Below, piece by piece: positions 42,984 through 52,503 of a stretch of 64,000 bases of DNA (positions are counted from its first letter, which is position 1; every line of letters begins with the position of its first letter). The notes beneath the pieces were generated by a model that saw nothing but the letters and a program-made list of their open reading frames with translations, had not been told where the DNA came from and searched no databases. The stretch is taken from NCBI RefSeq assembly GCF_016595215.1, contig NZ_JAENHK010000010.1, positions 62,001-126,000 of the forward strand, written 5' to 3'. Position numbers and translations under genes: made by a program. Source of the stretch: Chryseobacterium paridis. Its GTDB lineage: Bacteria; Bacteroidota; Bacteroidia; Flavobacteriales; Weeksellaceae.

Positions 42984-43433
42984 TTAAGCATCCGGAATTT
43001 CAGGCTCTACAAGTCTTTTTAATTTCTCCAGAGATTCCTGCCAGCCCAGATAGCACATTTCTGCAGGTATCTGTTCAGGAATACCGGTTTGTTCAATTCT
43101 GATTTCTGTTCCGCACGATACTTTGTTGAATGAGACTGTAGTAGTCATTTCGCCCTTCAAATCTGGATTATCAAACTTCTCAATATATTTAAGAAACTGC
43201 CCTTCTCTGATTTCAGTATAGGTACCACCAAAGGAATGTCCGTTACCGGTACTGAAATTAATAAAAGTCATTTTAAACTGTCCACCTTCTTTAAAATCTG
43301 CCTGCTGTACAGTACATATAAATCCATAGGGTGGAATCCATGAGGCATAAGCTGTCGCATTCGCAAATGCGCGAAAAACTTTTTCCGGAGCAGCTGTGAT
43401 TATTCTGTGTAATGAAACGCTGTTGTTTGTCAT
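42984..43433 (-). CDS. SRPBCC (AHSA1-like) domain protein 1
   Basis: A 149-residue START-like fold protein: VSLHRIITAAPEKVFRAFAN at the start, then ASWIPPYGFICTVQQ and FKMTFINFSTGNGHSFGGTY, and the C-terminal long helix (LGWQESLEKLKRLVE). Members bind hydrophobic ligands; the name is from the Aha1 C-terminal domain. The stop of this gene is 9 nt upstream of the VOC gene, so they are in one operon. A second SRPBCC gene is at 43927-44352. Confidence 0.88.
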   Translation of the reverse strand: MTNNSVSLHRIITAAPEKVFRAFANATAYASWIPPYGFICTVQQADFKEGGQFKMTFINFSTGNGHSFGGTYTEIREGQFLKYIEKFDNPDLKGEMTTTVSFNKVSCGTEIRIEQTGIPEQIPAEMCYLGWQESLEKLKRLVEPEIPDA

Positions 43434-43487
43434 TTTTTTTGATTTTAGATGTTTGAATATATTTAATTTTTTAAAATTATCCGAAGG

Positions 43488-43913
43488 CTATTGTACTGAG
43501 GATATTTTATCATAGGAAGTAGCCCCGGAAGCCTTTAAGTTTTCTTTTCGGACATTCCATTTCCGGAAGCGATAAGAAATTGCCAGCACTACTAAAAATA
43601 TAAGTGGCATAAGCATATATCCTACATTCCCGTCAACACATGCATGGCTTATCAATGCAAATATCAGGTTAAAAGCCAGGCCTGCATAGGCCCATTCTTT
43701 TATTTTATCCGGTATTTGATTAAATGATATGGCCACAATTCCTAATACCTTACAGATAATTAATGCGTAAGCAAAATAGTCTGGATATCCCAGGGCTTTT
43801 GTTCCAGCATTTACATATTCTCTTGCAAACAATAATGTTGCAGCTGGCATAGCGCCTTCCCACAGGATCAGTACAATGGTAGCTGCCCAGAAGATTATTT
43901 TATTCTTTTTCAT
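43488..43913 (-). CDS. Small DoxX-like membrane protein
   Basis: About 141 residues starting at ATG 43913 (MKKNKIIFWAATIVLILWEG); the frame is open 12 codons further but overlaps the next gene's end. Four hydrophobic segments are visible, in the pattern of the DoxX-like family (YALIICKVLGIVAI and ISHACVDGNVGYMLMPL). Function is unknown. It lies between two SRPBCC genes, in the same operon. Confidence 0.8.
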   Translation of the reverse strand: MKKNKIIFWAATIVLILWEGAMPAATLLFAREYVNAGTKALGYPDYFAYALIICKVLGIVAISFNQIPDKIKEWAYAGLAFNLIFALISHACVDGNVGYMLMPLIFLVVLAISYRFRKWNVRKENLKASGATSYDKISSVQ

Positions 43914-43926
43914 GATTTTGGATTTA

Positions 43927-44352
43927 TTAATTATTAGGTGATTCTGCATATTTTACAAAATTATTTAGAATGGCCTGCCAGCCTTGCTTCTGAAATTCAG
44001 GATCATTCTGGGTTTCAGGATCAAAGCTTGTTGTTATCAATGTTTTTTCGTCCTGCATATTGAAGATAGTAGAAGCTGTTCTTCCGTCGGCCATTGTATA
44101 AGCTATTTCCTTATTTTGCTCAACCTTATCATAGATACCGGAGAAATCGAAACCGAAACTTCCATCTCTGGCTTCCATTCGGTTGGTAAATGTACCACCT
44201 ACCCGGAGATCATTATTACTGCTCGGACAATGCCAGCTTGGGTCTGCTGAGTTCCAGTTCATAATGTCTTCCGGCGAATTCCACATTTTCCAAACTTTTT
44301 CCACAGGAGCATTAATTTCAGCTTGTACCTTGATTTTTTCTTGTTTTTTCAT
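43927..44352 (-). CDS. SRPBCC (AHSA1-like) domain protein 2
   Basis: A 141-residue START-like protein: IKVQAEINAPVEKVWKMWNS at the start, then DIMNWNSADPSWHCPSS with the SRPBCC tryptophan pattern, and a C-terminal helix (GWQAILNNFVKYAE). It is the first gene of the four-gene minus-strand operon and is divergent from a GlxA-type regulator 133 nt away, which may control it. Confidence 0.88.
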   Translation of the reverse strand: MKKQEKIKVQAEINAPVEKVWKMWNSPEDIMNWNSADPSWHCPSSNNDLRVGGTFTNRMEARDGSFGFDFSGIYDKVEQNKEIAYTMADGRTASTIFNMQDEKTLITTSFDPETQNDPEFQKQGWQAILNNFVKYAESPNN

Positions 44353-44485
44353 TGCTTTAATTTTTTGTTGTTATTGTTATGACAAAGATCGTATGGATAA
44401 TAAAAATAAGACTGTTGCAAAAACGACAACTTAAGGGGTGGATTACGACAAAAAATATAAGTATCTTTACCACAAAATAAAAGGT

Positions 44486-45454
44486 ATGCAGATATCAGTT
44501 TTTGTTCCTCAATATGGAACGATAGAAGCCATAACCCCGGCATTCAGGACTTTTCATACTGCCAATGAGTTTCTTTCCGTGTTTGGGAAAAAGCCCATTT
44601 TTAAAGTAGAGTATGTAGGATTAACCGAGTATGTTCCGGCTAATAGCGGGGAGTATACGATAAAGACAAACAGACTCCTTCAGAATGTTACTCATACTGA
44701 TCTGCTTATTATTCCTCCTACTTTTGGGGAGATGGATGAAGGTATAGCAGCTAATGCAGATGCAATTCCTTATTTCAGGAAACTTTATTTCGGAGGGACA
44801 AGTCTTGCCAGCTTATGTGTCGGAGCCTTCCTTCTTGCAGAAACAGGTCTTCTGGACGGCAGTAAATGTTCCACTCATTGGGCTTATATCAACGAGTTTA
44901 AAAACAGGTATCCACAGATAGAAGTGGAAGACGGTGCTATTATAACAGAACATGATAATATTTACAGTAGTGGCGGAGCCAGCAGCTTATGGAACCTGAT
45001 ATTATACCTTGTAGAAAAATATTCAGACAGGGAAACTGCTATTATGATCTCAAAATATTTTGCGCTGGACATAAGCAGAGATAACCAGTCTCAATTTGCC
45101 ATTTTCCGTGGTCAGAGAAGTCATATAGATGAACAGATTAAAAAAGTTCAGGATTTTATAGAGGAACATTATGAAGAGAAAATAACGGTTGAAGATCTTG
45201 CGACATATGCCGGTATAGGACGCCGTACGTTTGAAAGAAGGTTTAAAGATGCTACCAACAATACGCCTGTAGAATATATACAGCGGGTAAGGATAGAGGC
45301 TGCCAAAAAGTTTTTTGAAGCATCACGAAAAAATGTTTCCGAAGTAATGTATGAGGTAGGCTATACAGATACGAAGGCATTTCGCGATATTTTCAGAAAA
45401 ATCACCGGACTTACGCCTATTGAGTACCGGAATAAGTTTGCCAAAGTTTATTAA
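44486..45454 (+). CDS. GlxA-type AraC regulator with DJ-1/PfpI domain
   Basis: About 322 residues. The N-terminal half (to about 190) is a DJ-1/PfpI-like amidotransferase fold with the nucleophile-elbow Cys in SLCVGAFLLAETGLL. The C-terminal half carries two AraC HTH motifs (VEDLATYAGIGRRTFERRF, then VSEVMYEVGYTDTKAFRDIF). I use ATG 44486; the GTG at 44438 is in frame but upstream of the family's N-terminus. Divergent from the SRPBCC/VOC operon, which it likely activates. Confidence 0.9.
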   Translation: MQISVFVPQYGTIEAITPAFRTFHTANEFLSVFGKKPIFKVEYVGLTEYVPANSGEYTIKTNRLLQNVTHTDLLIIPPTFGEMDEGIAANADAIPYFRKLYFGGTSLASLCVGAFLLAETGLLDGSKCSTHWAYINEFKNRYPQIEVEDGAIITEHDNIYSSGGASSLWNLILYLVEKYSDRETAIMISKYFALDISRDNQSQFAIFRGQRSHIDEQIKKVQDFIEEHYEEKITVEDLATYAGIGRRTFERRFKDATNNTPVEYIQRVRIEAAKKFFEASRKNVSEVMYEVGYTDTKAFRDIFRKITGLTPIEYRNKFAKVY

Positions 45455-45570
45455 GAGCAGCAAGTTCTGTGTATAATAAGCGGCAGTACTACGATATAGA
45501 TTCTCGTAGTAAATCTCATTAAATTGGAATTGATAATAGCTAAAAGTGTTTAAAATGTAATAATTAAATT

Positions 45571-46407
45571 ATGGCTAAAAAAAGTATCATTTTATTTTCA
45601 GGATTTATCATAGCAATTTTGGTCAGTTTGAGTATCCATATTGTAATGCTTCAAGTCATTGGTGTCCAATATCCAGACAACTCAGGAGTACCTTTAATTC
45701 CAAGACTGCTAAATAAGTGGTTATCTATATTAGCACTTTTTATTTTTTATTATTTGGCTAAAGATAAATTGTCTAAGAAATCAATTATAATACAATCTAT
45801 TATTGTTTTTTTATTGTATTCAATGCTAAAAGAAGTACTTATTCGTGCGAACTTAATGGAAGGTGTAGTAACAACATCCTGGATATTTCCATTTATAAAG
45901 GCCGGGCCACAACTTTTAGGGTATTTAATTTTAGCTTTTGCATTGGTAATTAGCAACTTTTTTATTAAAAAGAAATGGCAACTGTTTATGGTTTCAATTT
46001 TAATAACCTGCCTTTTTCAGTTTATAGTTGAGCCTATGCTTAACTCGTTATTTGCTCCTATTATTGCCTCTTATTCACATCTGGCACATGAGGCTATTTA
46101 TGAACTGCCTTATGGTTGGCACGTACTCGTACCCGCTTATCTGACTTTTGCAGAACCCGTTATTGCTGCATTTGTAATAGTATATTACATTTGGGATAAT
46201 ATTGCTGGGAAAGCCTGGCAGAAAGTAGTTTCAATAGGAATTTTAATCTGCTTAATCAAAGGAGCATTATTTCCACTTTTCCTTTTTACACCTTATCTCA
46301 AACTCAAATTCACTTCAGCTGTAGCTAGTGAAATCCAATTTACATTAGAGTTTTTAGCTTTAGGAATATTAACCTCTGCTTTTTGGGCTTGGTCTCAAAA
46401 AAAATAG
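45571..46407 (+). CDS. Integral membrane protein of unknown function
   Basis: A 278-residue protein with about eight hydrophobic segments and few charged loops. No catalytic motif is evident (it lacks EExxxR, HExxH and CPBP patterns). It stands alone between the GlxA-type regulator and nadC. Unrecognised. Confidence 0.7.
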   Translation: MAKKSIILFSGFIIAILVSLSIHIVMLQVIGVQYPDNSGVPLIPRLLNKWLSILALFIFYYLAKDKLSKKSIIIQSIIVFLLYSMLKEVLIRANLMEGVVTTSWIFPFIKAGPQLLGYLILAFALVISNFFIKKKWQLFMVSILITCLFQFIVEPMLNSLFAPIIASYSHLAHEAIYELPYGWHVLVPAYLTFAEPVIAAFVIVYYIWDNIAGKAWQKVVSIGILICLIKGALFPLFLFTPYLKLKFTSAVASEIQFTLEFLALGILTSAFWAWSQKK

Positions 46408-46617
46408 AATTGATTTTTATTTTTTGGTGACGGATTTTGTTAAATGAATCTTTTTTTGTCAATCAAAATGCTTAAAAAATTAACATCAATAGTTTCGGTG
46501 TTTGAGCTCTCTTTAAGCATCAGAATTATTCATTGGTTTAAAGTCTTTACGGTTAGAGAATTATTATCATTAAGCCAATAATATGTACTAATTTTACATC
46601 TGAAAATACTAAAACAA

Positions 46618-47457
46618 ATGACAACACAGGAATTCATTGCCGAAGCATTTTTGGAAGATGTGGGCAGCGGCGATTACTCTACACTGGCATCCATCCCGGC
46701 CGATGCAAAAGGTAAAGCGGTACTCAAAATAAAGGAAGACGGGATACTGGCAGGTATGCAGGTGGCACAGGAAATTTTCCATTATTTGGAAGAAGGTGCA
46801 AAATTTACCCTTTATAAAAAAGACGGCGATGTGGTGAACAACGGCGAAACAGCATTTACAGTTGAAGCCAGTGTGCACACCATACTAAAAGCCGAACGCC
46901 TGGTGTTGAATTGCATGCAGCGCATGAGCGGAATTGCCACCCTTACCAATAGGTATGTTGATAAAATAAAAGGGACTAAAACCAAAATACTCGACACCCG
47001 AAAGACCACGCCGTTGTTCCGTGAATTTGAGAAAGAAGCTGTACGCATAGGTGGCGGATACAATCTCCGCATGGGGTTGTATGATATGATCATGCTCAAG
47101 GACAACCATATCGATTTTTGCGGAGGTATTGAGAAGGCTATAAAGAAGACCAATGAATATCTGACGATCAACAATCTCGACCTGAAAATAGAGGTAGAAA
47201 CCCGGAACCTGGATGATGTTCGCCGAGTACTGGAAACGGGCAACGTGTACCGCATTATGCTCGATAACTATTCGCCGGAACTAGTGGAAGAGGCTGTTGA
47301 AATAATAGGCGGCAGATATGAGACTGAAGCATCAGGTGGAATCACTCTCGATAACATCCTCTCTTACGCACGCACGGGTGTTGATTATGTATCCTTGGGC
47401 GCAATCACAAATAGGGCAGTGAGCATGGACCTGAGCTTAAAAGCACAATTGGTATAA
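46618..47457 (+). CDS. nadC: Nicotinate-nucleotide pyrophosphorylase (carboxylating)
   Basis: A 279-residue quinolinate phosphoribosyltransferase, which makes NaMN from quinolinate and PRPP in NAD synthesis. Signature stretches: ERLVLNCMQRMSGIAT, then TKILDTRKTTPLFREFEKEA and GGGYNLRMGLYDMIMLKDNH, and ASGGITLDNI. Length is typical. Base composition is visibly richer in GC than both neighbours (many GGC, GCC and CTC codons), and the gene is solitary, without nadA or nadB. Transfer from another lineage, perhaps as a second copy, is a fair inference. A terminator follows. Confidence 0.95.
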   Translation: MTTQEFIAEAFLEDVGSGDYSTLASIPADAKGKAVLKIKEDGILAGMQVAQEIFHYLEEGAKFTLYKKDGDVVNNGETAFTVEASVHTILKAERLVLNCMQRMSGIATLTNRYVDKIKGTKTKILDTRKTTPLFREFEKEAVRIGGGYNLRMGLYDMIMLKDNHIDFCGGIEKAIKKTNEYLTINNLDLKIEVETRNLDDVRRVLETGNVYRIMLDNYSPELVEEAVEIIGGRYETEASGGITLDNILSYARTGVDYVSLGAITNRAVSMDLSLKAQLV

Positions 47458-47500
47458 TGTAGAAACATTTTGAATTCGTTATCTACAGATATAAAATAAA

Positions 47501-47530
47501 ACCTACTGAAAACCAGTAGGTCTTTGTTTT
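47501..47530 (+). terminator. Terminator after nadC
   Basis: ACCTACTG (47501-47508) and CAGTAGGT (47514-47521) pair around AAAAC, followed by a T-rich tail. Stop-to-hairpin distance is about 43 nt. Confidence 0.8.
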
Positions 47531-47651
47531 ATTCGATTTTTTAAAGAGTTAATATTAATTCTATTTTCAAATTACTTGAAATTTCTTTATAATTTTCATG
47601 GTAAGAAAAAGTATGCTGAATATAGAATTTAATGTTTGCCAGTCTATTTAT

Positions 47652-48749
47652 CTATTTTACCATAAAACGTTTGTAGGCCTCCTGGATGGCTTCTTCTGTT
47701 TCAGGGACTAAATAAGCTATTCCACGATGGATTTTTGCCTGTACACTTTCAACAAACGGTCTGTATGTTTCATCGTATTTTGCAAATGCAGTTATGTAAT
47801 CATCATTTGAAGACAATTCCTTTGCTAAAATAGATGCTCCTTGCATTGCTAAACTTGTACCCATTCCTGTATGAAAGCTCGCTGCGTGTGCGGCATCACC
47901 CACCAATGCAATACGTCCTTTAGTCCAGGAAGGCATATGAATCTGACAAACTTCATCAAAGTATAAATTATCGGATTGAAGCATCGTATCTAAAATTTCC
48001 GGTATTCTCCATGAACAGTTTTGAAAAGTTTCTTTCAGTATCTGTTTATGTTGTTCCTGGTTTCTGTAATCAAAACTGAGCTTAGGAGATCTGAAAACAA
48101 GAATAGCATTCACCGTATTCTTAAATGGGTAGAGCGCCGCAAACTTACGAGGCTCGTTATATAGCACTCCCGTATTGGGTTTGGTTTTAATGGATGGTAC
48201 TTCAGCAAAAGCAAAATATTCACCAAAAAACTTTGAATAATTCTCTTCTTCTCCAAATATTTTTTTTCTTACAGCAGAGTGCGTTCCATCAGCACCAAAA
48301 ACAAAATCAAAACTACCGCTAGCTCCATTTTTAAAAGTGACTTCAACCCGATCTTCATACTGAACTAAGGTATCAATTCTGTTTTCAAATAGAATATCTA
48401 CTTCATTTTTTGGAATGTTTTCATAAAGTATATCTACCAGATCATCGCGATGAATTTCAATATCACCAAGATATTCGGCTTGGGCATTTAATGAAAATGT
48501 AACGATTGTTTCATTTTTGGCATTTACAATTTCATCGACATGCAAAAATTCTTTCGCTTTTATTTTTTCCAGTATGCCCATTTCCTTTGCAACGTTTAAG
48601 GCATCTCCTCTTACATCAATGGGAGAGCCGCCTCTTCTCAACCCTTTTGAAATTTCGACAATGGTTACCTTATACCCGAATCTGTTTAACCAATAGGCCA
48701 GGGTCAATCCGGCAATACTTGCACCTGATATTAAAACCTGCTTTTTCAT
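47652..48749 (-). CDS. FAD-dependent monooxygenase (PHBH/TetX-like group)
   Basis: A 365-residue flavoprotein: FAD-binding GASIAGLTLAYWLNRFGY at the start, then the RGDALNVAKEMG region, GADGTHSAVRKKIFG and the conserved GDAAHAASFHTGMGTSLAM near 290. This group hydroxylates aromatic or polyketide substrates and includes tetracycline-inactivating enzymes; resistance cannot be inferred from sight. It is divergent from an AraC-family gene 89 nt away, the probable regulator. Confidence 0.9.
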   Translation of the reverse strand: MKKQVLISGASIAGLTLAYWLNRFGYKVTIVEISKGLRRGGSPIDVRGDALNVAKEMGILEKIKAKEFLHVDEIVNAKNETIVTFSLNAQAEYLGDIEIHRDDLVDILYENIPKNEVDILFENRIDTLVQYEDRVEVTFKNGASGSFDFVFGADGTHSAVRKKIFGEEENYSKFFGEYFAFAEVPSIKTKPNTGVLYNEPRKFAALYPFKNTVNAILVFRSPKLSFDYRNQEQHKQILKETFQNCSWRIPEILDTMLQSDNLYFDEVCQIHMPSWTKGRIALVGDAAHAASFHTGMGTSLAMQGASILAKELSSNDDYITAFAKYDETYRPFVESVQAKIHRGIAYLVPETEEAIQEAYKRFMVK

Positions 48750-48838
48750 AATTTTTATTTTTTGTTTTACAATACAAAATTGTTAGTATTTTTACGAATA
48801 AAATAATTCAATAACTTATAAAAATAGTCGTAAAAATT

Positions 48839-49789
48839 ATGGAAACAGAAGGCAATGGACAAGACTTTCTTCAATTTGCGAATAAAATCGGTTATGATAT
48901 TGGAGAGAACATGGAGCAAAATATAGATATGCACTTTCAGAAAAATTTCGATTTTTTACCTGACTTTGCATTATTTATAGCTTCTTATAAAGTAAAGAAA
49001 ACATTCTCACGGCAAACTACACCACCGAAGCAAATTCAAAACAGCATCCGCTTTTTTTTCCATAATGTATTTGATGATGAACCCACGAACGGAAAAGGAA
49101 AATTAAAAACACCCGAAAAGCCGCCATACGTTCGCATATTTCCCTCAGAACTTCCACATACAAGCATTTTCAGAAAAAACTGGCATGTAAAAGTGGTTTC
49201 TGTGTTTATCAGTGCCGATTATCTAAAAAGCTTTCTGAATGATGATGTTGAGCATTTCCCATTCTTATTCGACAATGGCAATCAATTTTTGATTGAAGAA
49301 ATGATGACGGACGATATTCTTCGAACAATAAATGACATCGTAAAAAAAGAAGAACCTACCGGACTAAACAGTTACTATTACAAGCTGAAAACAATTGAGC
49401 TGCTTTTTTATTTGTTTCAAAGCTTGAATAAGCGGGAAAAATCTGTTCATCAAAAACTAAACAGTAAGGACATAAAAGCTATTTACAGTGTAAGGGATAC
49501 CCTAATTTCGTCATTAGACAAACCAGTTCCTATCGCACAGTTAAAGCAAGTTGCAGGGATGAATGAATTAAAAATGCGTCAACTTTTCACGCAGGTTTTT
49601 GGAATGGGTATTTACGATTATTATCAAAATGTACGTATGAAAGAAGCTGCACGGCTTTTACGGGATGAAAAATTATCCGTATCGGAAGTGGGCTATCAAA
49701 TGGGATTTGAGAATCTCAGTCATTTTTCAAGAGTATTTGAAAAGAATATTGGGAAGAAGCCTAAAAAATACAGCAAAGAACTGATGTGA
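48839..49789 (+). CDS. AraC family transcriptional regulator
   Basis: A 316-residue regulator. The N-terminal two-thirds is not a clear cupin; it carries HVKVVSVFISADYLKSFLN. The C-terminal AraC domain has both HTHs (IAQLKQVAGMNELKMRQLF and VSEVGYQMGFENLSHFSRVF). It is divergent from the FAD monooxygenase, and regulation of that gene is the simplest reading. Confidence 0.88.
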   Translation: METEGNGQDFLQFANKIGYDIGENMEQNIDMHFQKNFDFLPDFALFIASYKVKKTFSRQTTPPKQIQNSIRFFFHNVFDDEPTNGKGKLKTPEKPPYVRIFPSELPHTSIFRKNWHVKVVSVFISADYLKSFLNDDVEHFPFLFDNGNQFLIEEMMTDDILRTINDIVKKEEPTGLNSYYYKLKTIELLFYLFQSLNKREKSVHQKLNSKDIKAIYSVRDTLISSLDKPVPIAQLKQVAGMNELKMRQLFTQVFGMGIYDYYQNVRMKEAARLLRDEKLSVSEVGYQMGFENLSHFSRVFEKNIGKKPKKYSKELM

Positions 49790-49982
49790 AAAAAGGGATT
49801 TGTGGCAAAGATAATTTAATTGACCAATTCTCAATAATTATTTGATTTTCATTTTTAATACATTTGTTAAAACTTTAGTTGATGATAGGGTGTGTAAAAT
49901 GTGACCATGAAGGTTTTTTTCCACCCAAGCCAATTACCTTGGAATATCTGACAATTTCAAAAACGAAGTTATATTTGTAATC

Positions 49983-50822
49983 ATGGTTTTCGAAAATGAC
50001 TCGAATGAATTTCTCAGCCTTAGTGAACTTGATCGTGAAAATCAGGCTCATGTTTTTCGTGCTCAGAAAATGGACAAAACTTTTATCTGGAATACCGCAG
50101 ATAGTTTAGCAATAACCATTGATAGCGTTCCCTATCAGCTTTCAAAAAATGAGATTATCTTTTTAACTGAATTTCACAAAATCGATCATGTACAACTTTC
50201 CAGTGCTCGAATGATCCGGTTCAATAAACCTTTTTTCTGTATGATTGATCAGGATAGTCAGGTGGGGAGCAAAGGTTTGTTATTTTATAGCGCAAGACAC
50301 GTTCCAAGGTTGGTTTTAAATGAAAGTGAAGCTGAAGATTTTGAGACCTCATGGAAAATTTTCTGTAAAGAGATGCATAAGGAAAGTCTCCTGAAAAAAG
50401 AAATGTTGGAAACGATGCTTAAAAGAATGCTTATTCTCTCTGTAAGAATTTTAAGCAAATCTACCTATTTAGAAGGCGTGGAGAAAAAGCAACTGGATAT
50501 CATCAGAGAGTTTAACTATCTGGTAGATTCTCACTTCCTTCAGCATCATGATGTTGCTTTTTATGCATCAAAATTAAACAAATCACCAAAAACACTGGCC
50601 AATTTGTTTTCTACGATCCTAAAACGTACTCCACGTGAGATTATTCATGATAGGATTATGATCCATGCCAGAAGGCAGCTTAATTACAGCAACTCTTCAA
50701 TCAAGGAAATTGCCTATCAATTGGGCTACAATGATATCCAGACATTTAGTCGTTTTTTTCGCAATAGAGAAGGCATATCTCCCATTCAATACCGTGATAA
50801 ATTCACATTGCAGAATAAATAA
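49983..50822 (+). CDS. AraC family transcriptional regulator
   Basis: A 279-residue regulator with an N-terminal cupin-like sensor (DSLAITIDSVPYQLSKNEII and FNKPFFCMIDQDSQVG) and a C-terminal AraC domain (VAFYASKLNKSPKTLANLF and IKEIAYQLGYNDIQTFSRFF). It lies 134 nt before an MBL-hydrolase operon on the same strand and may control it. Confidence 0.88.
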   Translation: MVFENDSNEFLSLSELDRENQAHVFRAQKMDKTFIWNTADSLAITIDSVPYQLSKNEIIFLTEFHKIDHVQLSSARMIRFNKPFFCMIDQDSQVGSKGLLFYSARHVPRLVLNESEAEDFETSWKIFCKEMHKESLLKKEMLETMLKRMLILSVRILSKSTYLEGVEKKQLDIIREFNYLVDSHFLQHHDVAFYASKLNKSPKTLANLFSTILKRTPREIIHDRIMIHARRQLNYSNSSIKEIAYQLGYNDIQTFSRFFRNREGISPIQYRDKFTLQNK

Positions 50823-50956
50823 ACCCTTTTACATTCCGATCATATTTTCATATATCAAATACAGGAAGAATTGCTAACTTTTAAGGAATATCTGCCTATC
50901 AATGTCCTCTTTTTTACCCGCACATTTGTCTCTTCAATAAAAAATGAGAAAACATC

Positions 50957-51766
50957 ATGGACAATAAAAAAAGAGTCAGAATACGACGGCTGGGTTGGGC
51001 CGGAGTAGAAATTGAATGCGCAGGAGAAACACTTTTAATAGATTATGTTCTGGATATTTCCCCGTTAGCGGTGATCCATAATCCTGAGGAGCACTTTCCG
51101 GCATCTTCTCAACCAAGCGCGGCTTCAGTTGCGTTATTAACACATTTACATAGTGACCACGCAGATGCTAAGGCATTAAGTGTGGCACTTCGCAAAGATG
51201 CGCCCGTTTTTAGGCCGACTGCGGCCAGAGGCAACGATGCTGATATGGTTTTGACAACGCATACGGAGATGGAACTCAAAAAATATGGGCTCAAGACTGA
51301 AATAATCGGGGAGTGGGAAGAAAGAAAAATCGGGCCGTTTCGGATTTTTTCAGCACCTGCTGTTGATGGGTTTGGAGATCCACAGTTGAGCTGGATTATA
51401 GAGTGTGGGGGATTGAGAATCTTTCATGCCGGAGATACCTTGTATCATGGTTTGTGGTGGAAGATTTTTCACCGATTTGGTCCGATCAACATTGCATTCT
51501 TACCGATCAATGCACCCGTTGTAGATTTTCCACCACTAAGGCCAATGAGTTCCATTGAGGCGGTAATGAATCCAGAGCAAGCTGCTGTAGCGGCAAATAT
51601 TCTTAGGGCTGATTTTGTGGTTCCCATGCATTATGGTACCATGCATCAACCCCCTGTCTATGTCGAGACTCCAAACGCAGTAGAGCGATTGGGTATCAGT
51701 TTAACGAATTTGGATCCAGGTATTATGATTAAAGAACCTGGTGATTGGTTTGAACTTTTAAAATAA
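50957..51766 (+). CDS. MBL-fold metallo-hydrolase (UlaG-like)
   Basis: A 269-residue metallo-beta-lactamase-fold enzyme. The metal motif THLHSDHAD (HxHxDH) is at about residues 64-70, a later His in IFHAGDT and PMHYGTMHQP complete the site. The start VRIRRLGWAGVEIECAG fits UlaG-like hydrolases, which open lactones or phosphoesters. First gene of a three-gene unit (MBL, alpha/beta hydrolase, epoxide hydrolase); the next gene starts 7 nt after the stop. Confidence 0.9.
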   Translation: MDNKKRVRIRRLGWAGVEIECAGETLLIDYVLDISPLAVIHNPEEHFPASSQPSAASVALLTHLHSDHADAKALSVALRKDAPVFRPTAARGNDADMVLTTHTEMELKKYGLKTEIIGEWEERKIGPFRIFSAPAVDGFGDPQLSWIIECGGLRIFHAGDTLYHGLWWKIFHRFGPINIAFLPINAPVVDFPPLRPMSSIEAVMNPEQAAVAANILRADFVVPMHYGTMHQPPVYVETPNAVERLGISLTNLDPGIMIKEPGDWFELLK

Positions 51767-51773
51767 TCAAAAA

Positions 51774-52472
51774 ATGGAAACAAAAGATTTAACCATTGTA
51801 TTGGTGCATGGAGCATGGTCGGACGGTTCTAATTGGAGACATATTATTCCGTTGTTACACAAAGAAGGATATAAAGTCAGAAGTGTTCAAAATCCCCTAA
51901 CTTCCTTAGAGGACGATATTGAAAAAACAAACGATTTAATTGATGCGCAAGACGGGAAGGTTTTGCTGGTAGGTCATTCATACGGGGGAGCCGTAATTTC
52001 TGGTGCCGGAAATAATGATAAGGTGGTGGGTATGGTTTATATTGCAGCATTCGCACCAGACAAAGGAGAGAGTTTAGGAAGTATATCCGCACAAAAGACA
52101 GAGCAACCATCCGGAAGAGCAAGCATATATCGTGATAGCAAAGGCTTTTTATGGATTACATATGATGAATACCGTAAAAGTTTTTGTCATGATGTAAATG
52201 AAACTGATGCCTTAGTAGCGTCTTTGGCACAAAAACCAATTCATAGTCAATGTTTTGGTAGTGTAATGGGCGATCCTGCCTGGAGGAATAAACCAACCTG
52301 GTATCAGGTGTCTTCAAACGATCATATGATTTTGCCAGAAACGCAGAGAGAAATGGCAGAAAGAATGAATCCTGAAAAGATAATCTATTTAGAAGCCAGT
52401 CATTTTTCATTAGCTTCCAAACCACAAGAGGTGGCTCAGTTGATTCTTGAAGCGGCAAAATCATGCGAATAA
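51774..52472 (+). CDS. Alpha/beta hydrolase
   Basis: A 232-residue hydrolase with oxyanion stretch LVHGAWSDGSNW, nucleophile elbow GHSYGGAVISG and the late His in EASHFSLASKP; the acid is probably the Asp in VSSNDHMI. This set is typical of small esterases of the EstC/methylesterase-like group. It is in the same operon as the MBL hydrolase and the epoxide hydrolase. Confidence 0.9.
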   Translation: METKDLTIVLVHGAWSDGSNWRHIIPLLHKEGYKVRSVQNPLTSLEDDIEKTNDLIDAQDGKVLLVGHSYGGAVISGAGNNDKVVGMVYIAAFAPDKGESLGSISAQKTEQPSGRASIYRDSKGFLWITYDEYRKSFCHDVNETDALVASLAQKPIHSQCFGSVMGDPAWRNKPTWYQVSSNDHMILPETQREMAERMNPEKIIYLEASHFSLASKPQEVAQLILEAAKSCE

Positions 52473-52503
52473 ATTAAACCTGGAATTATTTCAATTTTTG
52501 ACA

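Noticed and set aside
46812..47255. 147-codon open frame on the minus strand within nadC
   Set aside because: It mirrors nadC codons; nadC itself is unmistakable on the plus strand.
47652..48749. Calling the FAD monooxygenase a tetracycline-resistance gene
   Set aside because: The fold is shared by many hydroxylases; resistance cannot be claimed from the motifs seen.
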